From Alphaproteobacteria bacterium (lineage in GTDB: Bacteria > Pseudomonadota > Alphaproteobacteria > CACIAM-22H2): a DNA stretch of 13,914 bases. Of the stretch, positions 1 through 5,591 are shown one piece after another (positions within the stretch are counted from its first letter, which is position 1; each line of letters begins with the position of its first letter). The notes beneath the pieces were generated by a model. That model made no database searches. It saw only the letters and a program-made list of their open reading frames with translations, and was not told where the DNA came from. Location: contig VGDA01000043.1 of assembly GCA_016869915.1 (NCBI GenBank), forward strand, positions 1-13,914. The letters are read 5' to 3'. A program made the translations under genes and the position numbers.

Positions 1-335
1 CCTCGATCCCGGTCTTCGTGGTCTGGCCGCTCGCGGAGACCGTGCGCTGGCCGGAGGCGAGCGCGGCCGCCTGGCTCGCGGCAGGCTACGTGACCTTCGT
101 CGCGCTGATCGTCGGCTACATCTCGTGGTTCACGCTGGTGAAGATCCTGCCCTCGCATGTCGCCTCGCTCTCGACCCTCGCCGTGCCGGCGACGGCGATG
201 GCGAGCGGCGCGCTGGCTCTCGGCGAGCCGCTGGGCCCGCGCGAGGCGATCGCCCTCCTGCTGATGCTGGGCGCGCTGGCGCTGGTCCTGGTCGTGCCGG
301 CGCTGCTGCGCGGCAGTGCTGCGGCGCGGAACTGA
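1..335 (+). CDS. EamA/DMT-family transporter, C-terminal fragment (5' end outside the window)
   Basis: This is the last ~110 residues of an inner-membrane protein; the reading frame is open from base 3 and ends at TGA 333-335. It shows about three hydrophobic helices: one around the WLAAGYVTFVALIVGYISWF stretch, one around the Ser/Ala-rich segment after ILPSHVASLSTL, and one final helix rich in Leu/Val. The pattern 'tryptophan-phenylalanine helix, then a short basic stretch, then SxLxPVxAxxxGxxxLGE-like segment, then a last helix' is typical of the second half of EamA (DMT superfamily) metabolite exporters; the conserved-looking GALALGEPLGPREA fits the loop before the last helix. The substrate cannot be told. 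The start codon lies upstream of the window. A 32-base gap separates it from the DUF6134 gene on the same strand, so the two may be co-transcribed. Confidence 0.82.
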   Translation, partial: SIPVFVVWPLAETVRWPEASAAAWLAAGYVTFVALIVGYISWFTLVKILPSHVASLSTLAVPATAMASGALALGEPLGPREAIALLLMLGALALVLVVPALLRGSAAARN

Positions 336-367
336 TCGGCCGGGCCGGTCCCCTCGTAGAAGAGGAC

Positions 368-1036
368 ATGAGCAGCATCGCCCTGCCGCGCCGAGCCCTG
401 CTCGCCGCGGCCCCCGCCGCGCTGGCCCTTCCCCCGGCCGCGCGCGCCGTCGCGACCGACGGCCCGATCCTCTTCACCGTGCTGCGCGGTGGCGCGCCGA
501 TCGGCCGCCATCGCGTCGCCTTCGCGCGACAAGGCGCCACGCTCGCGGCGGAGATCGAGATCGACCTCGAGGTCCGCTTCGCCGGCATCCCCTTCTATCG
601 CTACGCGCATCGCAGCCGCGAGGAGTGGGACGGCCGGCGCTTCGTCGGGCTCGACGCGCGCACCGACGACAACGGCACGCGCACCGAGGTCCGCGTGCGC
701 CAGGCCGCGGGCGGCCTGGCGGTCTCGGGCAGCGGCGGCGAGTTCCTCGCGCCGCCCGAGACCAGGCCGACCAGCTACTGGCACGAGGACATGACGCGCG
801 GCACGCGCCTGCTCGACACCCAGGCCGGCACGCTGATCGACGTCAGCGCGCGGCAGTCCGGCACCGAGCGCGCCTCGATCGCCGGCCGCGAGATCGAGAT
901 GCGCGTCTACGAGTTGACCGGGGACCTCACCAGCCGCCTCGGCTACACGCAGGCCGGCGAGTGGATCGACCTCGAGTTCAAGGCACGCGGCTCGACGATC
1001 CGCTATCGCCGCGACACGCCGCCGGCCACGGCCTGA
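368..1036 (+). CDS. DUF6134-family exported protein with Tat-like signal
   Basis: A 222-residue protein of unknown function. The start ATG 368 is preceded by the purine-rich AGAAGAGGA, a good ribosome binding site. Residues 1-29 look like an export signal: a twin arginine (LPRRALL, residues 6-12), an Ala/Leu-rich core and an AxA-like cleavage site (ARAVA, 25-29), suggesting Tat or Sec export to the periplasm. The mature part (30-222) is predicted mainly beta from alternating residues. It carries motifs I recall from the DUF6134 family: FTVLRGGAPIGRHRV (36-50), FAGIPFYRYAHRSREEW (71-87), LDARTDDNG (95-103) and a SYWHEDM segment (136-142). Family assignment is from memory of the motif pattern, not a search. 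No catalytic residues are recognisable; the fold may be a lipid- or ligand-binding barrel, but that is inference. It follows the EamA gene closely and converges on the DUF2237 gene. Confidence 0.75.
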   Translation: MSSIALPRRALLAAAPAALALPPAARAVATDGPILFTVLRGGAPIGRHRVAFARQGATLAAEIEIDLEVRFAGIPFYRYAHRSREEWDGRRFVGLDARTDDNGTRTEVRVRQAAGGLAVSGSGGEFLAPPETRPTSYWHEDMTRGTRLLDTQAGTLIDVSARQSGTERASIAGREIEMRVYELTGDLTSRLGYTQAGEWIDLEFKARGSTIRYRRDTPPATA

Positions 1037-1044
1037 GCCCCGGG

Positions 1045-1058
1045 GGCGCGGCCGCGCC
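1045..1058. terminator. Perfect 14-bp palindrome between convergent genes, possible two-way terminator
   Basis: GGCGCGGCCGCGCC is an exact palindrome in the 34-base gap between the stop of the DUF6134 gene (1036) and the stop of the convergent DUF2237 gene (1071). As RNA it could fold to a 5-bp stem with a 4-base loop from either strand. No T tract follows on either side, so a classic intrinsic terminator is not supported; in DNA this rich in GC a palindrome of this size can also arise by chance. Confidence 0.3.
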
Positions 1059-1070
1059 GACGCTGGCGCG

Positions 1071-1475
1071 TCACGCGTCGACGGCGTGGTCCCTGAGCGT
1101 CTCGAGCGGCACGTGGCGCAGCACCATCTCGTGCGTCGCCGCGAGAACGAGGCGCGGCGCCACGCCGGCCTGCCAGGCCTCGATCCAGCGCGCGAGGCAC
1201 AGGCACCAGCGGTCGCCGGGGACGAGGCCGGGGAAGCCGAAGCCTGGCGCGGGCGTCGAGAGGTCGTTGCCGCGCGCCTTCGAGAAGGCGAGGAACTCCT
1301 CCGTCACCTCGGCGCAGACCGCGTGCACGCCGACATCGTCGGACCCGACATTGCAGCATCCATCGCGGTAGAAGCCCGTGAGCGGCATGCGCGAGCACGT
1401 CGCGAGCGTCCCGCCCAGCACGTTGCGCCCCTGCGGCCGCCCGCCGCCCTCGCCGCCATCCATGTCCCTCGGCAT
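1071..1475 (-). CDS. DUF2237 family protein
   Basis: A 134-residue protein on the minus strand, ATG at 1475, stop TGA at 1073-1071. The start is supported by GGAGAAGAGGG just upstream. After a Gly-rich leader (1-17) it reads RNVLGGTLATCSRMPLTGFY (17-36), DGCCNVGSDDVGVH (38-51), CAEVTEEFLAF (54-64), a PGFGFPGLVPGDRWCLC segment (77-93) and ARWIEAW (95-101). This is the typical layout of DUF2237, a compact bacterial family of unknown function with several conserved cysteines (here C27, C40, C41, C54, C91, C93). The cysteines could bind metal, which is inference. It is the last gene of the ggt-rlmI-DUF2237 run, 38 bases after the rlmI stop, and probably shares their transcript. A second ATG at residue 5 is possible but further from the ribosome binding site. 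Confidence 0.88.
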   Translation of the reverse strand: MPRDMDGGEGGGRPQGRNVLGGTLATCSRMPLTGFYRDGCCNVGSDDVGVHAVCAEVTEEFLAFSKARGNDLSTPAPGFGFPGLVPGDRWCLCLARWIEAWQAGVAPRLVLAATHEMVLRHVPLETLRDHAVDA

Positions 1476-1513
1476 GTTCCCTCTTCTCCTTCGTGCACGC
1501 GCTCGCCCCGGGC

Positions 1514-2725
1514 TCAGTCGAGCTGCAGGAGCTGGCCCTTGAGATAGGCGCTTTCCGGCAGGTGGGGATGGACCGGATGGTCCGCCCCCGCGCCGGTCAA
1601 GGCGAGGATGCGCCCGCCGCGGCCCGCGTCGTCGAGGCCGCGCGCCACCTGCTCGGCGAAGAGCTCGGGCCCGACATGGTGCGAGCACGAGGCCGCGAAG
1701 AGGAACCCGCCCGGCGCCACCAGCGCCGCCGAGAGCCGCGCGAGCTTGCGATAGCCGCGCGCGCCGGGACCGATGTCCTTGCGCGACTTCACGAAGGCCG
1801 GCGGGTCGGCGACGACGACGTCGAAGCGCTCGCCCGCGGCGTCCAGCCGCTCGAGCTCGGCGAAGGCCTCGCCGCGCAGCGCGCGGCAGCGCGCGTCGAC
1901 GCCGTTGAGGGCAGCCGCCGCCGTGGCGAGCGAAAGCGCGCGCTCCGACCGGTCGAGCAGCACGACCTCCGACGCGCCGCGGCAGGCCGCGAGCACGCCG
2001 AAGCCGCCGGCATAGCAATAGGCGTCGAGCACGCGCGCGCCCTCGGCGAGCGCGGCGACCCGCGCGCGGTTGTCGCGCTGGTCGAAGAACCAGCCCGTCT
2101 TCTGCCCCTCGCCGAGGTCCGCGAGGAAGCGCGCGCCATTCTCGCGCAGCTCCACCGGCCCGCCGTCGCCGCCGGCGCCGCGCGCCTCCTCCACCGCGAG
2201 CTGCAGTCCCTCCAGCGCGCGCGACGGGGAATCGTTGCGCAGCACGACGCGGCGCGGCGACAGCACCTCGTCGAGCGCGGCGAGCAGGTCCTCGCGCATC
2301 GCCTCCGCCAGCGCGGCGTTGAGCTGCACCGAGAGCACGTCCCCGAAGCGGTCGACCACGATTCCGGGAAGCCCGTCCGCCTCGGCATGGACGAGGCGGT
2401 AGAAGCCGCCGGGATGCAGCCGCTCGCGCAGGGCGAGCGCGGCGCGCAGTCGCCAGCCGAGCAGCGCGCGCATCGGCGGCGGGCTGGCCTCGCGCGACAG
2501 GACGCGCGCGGCGATCAGCGTGCGCGGGTTGAAGCCGGCGACGGCGAGGAACTCGCCATTGGCGGAGACGAGGCGCACGCAACCGCCCGGCGGCAGCGCG
2601 CGCGCCGCGGCGTCCATCGCGATCTCGTTCGAGAAGGCCCAGGGATGGCCGTCGCGCAGGCGCTTGTGGCGCCCGGGCAGCATGCGCAGCTCCGGCAGGG
2701 CAGCCTCGCCCATGTCCGACGGCAT
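1514..2725 (-). CDS. rlmI: Class I SAM-dependent rRNA (cytosine-5) methyltransferase, RlmI type
   Basis: A 403-residue cytosolic RNA methyltransferase; in E. coli the RlmI family methylates C1962 of 23S rRNA to m5C. The N-terminal part (about 10-85) is the PUA-like RNA-binding region, opening with LRMLPGRHKRLRDGHPWAFS (13-32). The middle (105-200) contains HAEADGLPGIVVDRFGDVL (113-131). The Rossmann domain starts with DQRDNR (215-220) and the SAM-binding VLDAYCYAGGFG (232-243), then LLDRS (256-260), the catalytic-type ADPPAFVKSRKD (306-317) and AASCSHH (344-350), where C347 is the likely nucleophile. It ends with SAYLKGQLLQLD, a family hallmark. Length is close to E. coli RlmI (about 396). 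I chose ATG 2725 because GGGCGAGGA lies about 8 bases upstream; ATG 2752 (412 residues, overlapping the ggt stop by 11 bases) is an alternative. Family close relatives (RlmK-like, YccW) have similar domains, so the exact target base is inferred. Confidence 0.88.
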   Translation of the reverse strand: MPSDMGEAALPELRMLPGRHKRLRDGHPWAFSNEIAMDAAARALPPGGCVRLVSANGEFLAVAGFNPRTLIAARVLSREASPPPMRALLGWRLRAALALRERLHPGGFYRLVHAEADGLPGIVVDRFGDVLSVQLNAALAEAMREDLLAALDEVLSPRRVVLRNDSPSRALEGLQLAVEEARGAGGDGGPVELRENGARFLADLGEGQKTGWFFDQRDNRARVAALAEGARVLDAYCYAGGFGVLAACRGASEVVLLDRSERALSLATAAAALNGVDARCRALRGEAFAELERLDAAGERFDVVVADPPAFVKSRKDIGPGARGYRKLARLSAALVAPGGFLFAASCSHHVGPELFAEQVARGLDDAGRGGRILALTGAGADHPVHPHLPESAYLKGQLLQLD

Positions 2726-2741
2726 CGGCCGATCCTCGCCC

Positions 2742-4535
2742 TCAGTCGCCATGGGCGTCGCCCTCGCGCCGCGGGTCGGCGCCGCCGGTGAGCACGAGCC
2801 CGCCGGGCCCGCGGCCGATCGCGATCCCCTGCAGGCCGCTGACGAGGTCGTTCTCGGCCACGACATGGCCGCGCGCGCGCAGCGCCTCGGCGATGGCCAG
2901 GAGCGGGGAGCCCCGCTCGAGCTCGATCGCGCCGCCGAGCGTGACGTGGCGCGGCAGCGAGATCGCCGCCTGGATGTCGAGGCCCCAGTCGAGATGCGCG
3001 ACCAGCGCCTGCAGCACGTAGGGGATGATGCGCGCGCCGCCCGGCGAGCCCAGCACCAGCACCGGCCGGCCGTCGGCATCGAGCACGATCGTCGGCGACA
3101 TCGACGAGCGCGGGCGCTTGCCGCCGGCGACCGCGTTGGCGACCACCCGGTCGCCGTCCATCGGGTCGAAGGCGAAGTCGGTCAGCTGGTTGTTGAGGAG
3201 GAAGCCGCGCACCATGACGCGCGCGCCGAAGGCGTTCTCGATCGTCGTGGTCATGGACACCGCGTTGCCCGCCGCGTCGACGACGCTGAGATGCGAGGTC
3301 GCGGGGATCTCAATGGTCGTGTCGGCGGGCCGTACCGGGAAGAGCTCGAGCCGCGCGTGCCGGGGATTTCCGGGCAGGACCTGCCGCAGGCGCAGCGCCG
3401 GGTCGATGGCGCGCGCGCGCTCCGCGAGGTAGCCCGGCTCGAGCAGGCCGGCGGCGGGCACGGGCACGTGGTCGGGATCGCCCACGAAGCGGTTGCGGTC
3501 GGCGAAGGCCAGCCGCGTCGCCTCGGACAGGAGGTGGACGGCTTCGGCCGAGCCCGGCGCGAGCGCCGCGAGGTCGAAGCGCTCGAGCATGCCCAGCGCC
3601 TGCGCCACCGCGATCCCGCCCGAGGAGGGCGGGCCCATGCCGCAGACGCGCCGCGCACGATAGGCCGAGCACACGGCCTCGCGCCGCACCGGGCGGTAGG
3701 CCGCGAGGTCCTCGAGCGTCATCGGGCCGCCGCGCGCGCCCGTGCCGGCGACGGCCGCGACGATGTCGCGGGCGATGGGGCCGGAGTGGAAGGCATCGGC
3801 GCCGCCATTGGCGACGATGCGCAGCGTCTCCGCGAGCGCCGGGTTGGCGAGCAGCGCGCCCTCGGCCAGCGGCCTGCCCTCCGCGTCGTGGAAATGGCGG
3901 CGCGTCGCCTCGAACTCGCGCAGTTGCGGCGTGGCCGCGACCAGCGCGTGCAGGCGCGGGCTGACCGCGAAGCCGTCCCGCGCCATGGCGATCGCGGGCT
4001 CGAAGTTGCGCGCCCAGGGCAGGCGCCCATGGTCGCGATGCGCGATCTCGAGCATGCGCAGCAGGCCCGGGACGCCGACCGCGTGCCCGCCGACCGAGGC
4101 GGCGGGGAAGGGCAGCGGCTTGCCGTCGACGCCGAGGAACCAGCGCGGGTCGATCCCCGCCGGCGCCGTCTCCCGGCCGTCATAGGTCGTCACCTTGCGA
4201 GTGGTCGCGTCGTAGTGGACGAGGAAGGCCCCGCCGCCGATGCCGGAGGACTGCGGCTCCACGAGGTTCAGGACCATCTGGATGGCGATCGCCGCGTCGA
4301 TCGCGCTGCCGCCCTGGCGCAGGATCTCCCTCCCGGCGGCCGACGCCAGCGGGTTGGCGGCCGCGGCCATGTGGCGGCTGGCGGTCGCCAGGCGCTTCGC
4401 CCCGCCGCCACCCGCGCCCTCGGGCTGGGGGGCCGGCGCCTGGGCGAGGGCCGGCAGGGCGGGCGCGAGGGCCAGCAGGAGGATGGCCGCCAGCCGGACG
4501 AGGCCCGCGGCGGGTCTGGGGACGAGGCGCATCAT
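2742..4535 (-). CDS. ggt: Gamma-glutamyltransferase / glutathione hydrolase precursor
   Basis: A 597-residue, autoprocessing N-terminal nucleophile hydrolase that cleaves the gamma-glutamyl bond of glutathione and related peptides, normally in the periplasm. Residues 1-32 form a Sec signal peptide (basic start, Leu/Ala core, ending ALAQA). The large-subunit part contains NPLASAAGREIL (61-72) and DGRETAP (119-125), with R121 matching the glutamate-binding Arg of the family. Self-cleavage is expected before T413 in PATSHLSVVD (411-420), making T413 the nucleophile at the start of the small subunit. Downstream are E433 (where E. coli has Asn411), NNQLTDF (448-454, D453 expected to bind the substrate amino group), RPRSSMSPT (474-482) and GSPGGARII (496-504), which form the glutamate site and oxyanion hole. 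The lid region between 454 and 474 looks a little shorter than in E. coli. Start: two adjacent ATGs (4535, 4532), no strong ribosome binding site. First gene of the operon with rlmI and DUF2237. Confidence 0.93.
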   Translation of the reverse strand: MMRLVPRPAAGLVRLAAILLLALAPALPALAQAPAPQPEGAGGGGAKRLATASRHMAAAANPLASAAGREILRQGGSAIDAAIAIQMVLNLVEPQSSGIGGGAFLVHYDATTRKVTTYDGRETAPAGIDPRWFLGVDGKPLPFPAASVGGHAVGVPGLLRMLEIAHRDHGRLPWARNFEPAIAMARDGFAVSPRLHALVAATPQLREFEATRRHFHDAEGRPLAEGALLANPALAETLRIVANGGADAFHSGPIARDIVAAVAGTGARGGPMTLEDLAAYRPVRREAVCSAYRARRVCGMGPPSSGGIAVAQALGMLERFDLAALAPGSAEAVHLLSEATRLAFADRNRFVGDPDHVPVPAAGLLEPGYLAERARAIDPALRLRQVLPGNPRHARLELFPVRPADTTIEIPATSHLSVVDAAGNAVSMTTTIENAFGARVMVRGFLLNNQLTDFAFDPMDGDRVVANAVAGGKRPRSSMSPTIVLDADGRPVLVLGSPGGARIIPYVLQALVAHLDWGLDIQAAISLPRHVTLGGAIELERGSPLLAIAEALRARGHVVAENDLVSGLQGIAIGRGPGGLVLTGGADPRREGDAHGD

Positions 4536-4607
4536 GGCATCCGCTTCGAGGAAGGGTTCGGGCGCCGGCCGCCGCGCGAGGCGCGGGGCCAGGCTGCGAG
4601 AACGGAG

Positions 4608-4637
4608 ATGCTAGCAAGGCGCCGCCTCCGCGGCCAA
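4608..4637 (-). promoter_or_regulatory. Weak candidate promoter for the ggt operon
   Basis: On the minus strand TTGGCC (4637-4632) is followed after 18 bases by TAGCAT (4613-4608), a passable sigma-70-like pair that would start transcription about 65-70 bases before the ggt ATG. The match is partial and rests on inspection only; the true ggt promoter may be elsewhere in 4536-4670. Confidence 0.2.
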
Positions 4638-4672
4638 GCACCCGCCGCTGCGCCCTGCGGGCGCCGCTTCAT

Positions 4673-4702
4673 TTGACTTGCCTGCCGGGGGGCCGATATA
4701 AG
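4673..4702 (+). promoter_or_regulatory. Promoter of the rpmH-rnpA-yidD-yidC operon
   Basis: TTGACT (4673-4678, -35) and ATATAA (4696-4701, -10) are 17 bases apart, the best housekeeping sigma factor match in the window, and the AT-rich -10 stands out sharply against the surrounding GC. Transcription would begin near 4708, giving a leader of about 50 bases before the rpmH TTG at 4758. A strong promoter here fits the highly expressed ribosomal protein gene that follows. Confidence 0.75.
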
Positions 4703-4757
4703 CCGCGGTCCTCGAAAGCACCCTCGCCTCGCGTGGGCCAAGACCGGAGCCAGTCCC

Positions 4758-4895
4758 TTGTCCAAGCGCACGTTTCAACCCAGCAAGCTGGTCCGCAAGC
4801 GCCGCCATGGCTTCCGCGCCCGCATGGAGACCGTCGGCGGCCGCCGCGTGCTCGCCCGTCGCCGCGCGAAGGGCCGCAAGCGGCTCTCCGCCTGA
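4758..4895 (+). CDS. rpmH: Large ribosomal subunit protein bL34, TTG start
   Basis: A 45-residue, strongly basic protein of the 50S subunit. It reads (M)SKRTFQPSKLVRKRRHGF, then RARMETVGGRRVLARRRAKGRKRLSA, the near-invariant L34 sequence. Start: there is no ATG before the conserved KRTFQPS motif; the TTG at 4758 is placed correctly and has GGAG (4746-4749) 8 bases upstream, so TTG initiation is the only good reading. The next ATG in frame lies inside the conserved RARMET motif and would destroy the protein. Because it is only 46 codons long including the stop and does not start with ATG, it is easily missed by automatic gene finding. It heads the operon with rnpA, yidD, yidC, yihA and argB, the usual bacterial arrangement, with rnpA 53 bases downstream, and lies directly behind the strong promoter at 4673-4702. 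Confidence 0.95.
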   Translation: MSKRTFQPSKLVRKRRHGFRARMETVGGRRVLARRRAKGRKRLSA

Positions 4896-4897
4896 GC

Positions 4898-4912
4898 CGG
4901 CCCGCAGGGCCG
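4898..4912 (+). other. Small RNA hairpin between rpmH and rnpA
   Basis: CGGCCC-gca-GGGCCG is a perfect 6-bp stem with a 3-base loop, starting 3 bases after the rpmH stop codon. No T run follows, so it is not a good intrinsic terminator. It could act as a partial terminator, a processing site or a barrier that protects the abundant rpmH message from decay and lowers rnpA expression relative to rpmH; these roles are inference. Confidence 0.35.
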
Positions 4913-4948
4913 CTGCTCCCCGCCCGCGCTAGGCGCCCGGTGGCGCTC

Positions 4949-5320
4949 ATGGACGGGCTTCGCATACTCCGCCTCACCAGGCGGCCGGAATTCCTCGCCG
5001 TGGCCGCCGCCTCGCGCAAATGCGTGACGCCCGGCGTCGTCGTGCAGGCGCGCCCCGCGGATGCCGGCGCCGCCCCCGATGCACCGGCCCGCTTCGGCTT
5101 CACTGCGACCCGCAAGCTTGGCGGCGCGGTGGTCCGCAACCGCGCGCGCCGGCGCCTCAAGGCCGCCGCGGCGCTGCTCGGACCCGGGCGCGCCCGCCCC
5201 GGCGTGGACTACGTCTTCGTCGCCCGCGCCGGCACGCTCGACCGTCCCTGGGAGCAATTGCTGCGCGATGTCGGCCAGGGCATCGACCGCGCGCTCGAAC
5301 CGGCGCGGCCGCGGCGATGA
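4949..5320 (+). CDS. rnpA: Ribonuclease P protein component (C5 protein)
   Basis: A 123-residue basic protein that binds RNase P RNA and helps it cut the 5' leader from pre-tRNAs. The N-terminus MDGLRILRLTRRPEFLAVAAA matches the family opening (R-L-x-x-R-x-x-F). The hallmark RNR region is at about residues 52-70: FTATRKLGGAVVRNRARRRLK, with the RNA-contacting arginines. The C-terminal part has DYVFVARAGT, the family's conserved aromatic/Arg strand. Start ATG 4949 is chosen by homology; an in-frame GTG at 4940 (three residues longer, AGGCG upstream) is an equal alternative. The frame is open further upstream across the whole of rpmH, but that extension has no family similarity. The stop overlaps the yidD start as ATGA at 5317-5320, indicating translational coupling. 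Confidence 0.92.
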   Translation: MDGLRILRLTRRPEFLAVAAASRKCVTPGVVVQARPADAGAAPDAPARFGFTATRKLGGAVVRNRARRRLKAAAALLGPGRARPGVDYVFVARAGTLDRPWEQLLRDVGQGIDRALEPARPRR

Positions 5321-5583
5321 ACAGGTTGCTCGGCGCCGCGCTGCGCGGCCTCGTCCATGCCTATCGCTGGACCCTGTCGCCCCTGCTCGGGCCGTGCTGC
5401 CGCTTCGCGCCGAGCTGCTCGGCCTACGCGCTGGAAGCCATCTCCGCCCACGGGCCGTGGGCGGGCGTCGCGCTGGCCGCGCGCCGCCTCGCCCGCTGCC
5501 ATCCCTGGAATCCCGGCGGCTGGGATCCCGTGCCGCCCGCGCGCGGCCTCGGTGCCCGCCCCGGCAACGACATCAGGTTCTGA
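5317..5583 (+). CDS. yidD: Membrane protein insertion efficiency factor YidD
   Basis: An 88-residue small protein that helps YidC-dependent insertion of inner-membrane proteins; in E. coli it lies at the inner face of the membrane. The family core is complete: YRWTLSPLLGPCCRFAPSC (16-34), SAYALEAISAHG (35-46), then RRLARCHPWNPGGWDPVP (57-74). The Cys residues at 27, 28, 34 and 61 and the HPW-GGWDPVP motif are the family signature. The N-terminal 20 residues form an amphipathic membrane-binding helix. The ATG overlaps the rnpA stop (ATGA, 5317-5320), so translation is probably coupled; the stop is 8 bases from the yidC start. Length is normal for the family (about 70-90). Confidence 0.95.
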   Translation: MNRLLGAALRGLVHAYRWTLSPLLGPCCRFAPSCSAYALEAISAHGPWAGVALAARRLARCHPWNPGGWDPVPPARGLGARPGNDIRF

Positions 5584-5591
5584 CGACAGCC

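Noticed and set aside
2520..4676. A 718-codon open frame on the plus strand, opposite and longer than ggt
   Set aside because: Its product is a low-complexity Arg/Ala/Gly/His mixture with no domain, and the minus strand encodes a complete gamma-glutamyltransferase with all catalytic motifs. Long antisense frames are expected at this GC content.
4673..4948. Open frame extending rnpA upstream across rpmH, recalling the rpmH/rnpA overlap reported in Thermus
   Set aside because: The extension would start on the -35 box of the promoter, has no ribosome binding site and shows no similarity to RnpA; the normal start near 4949 gives a standard-length protein.
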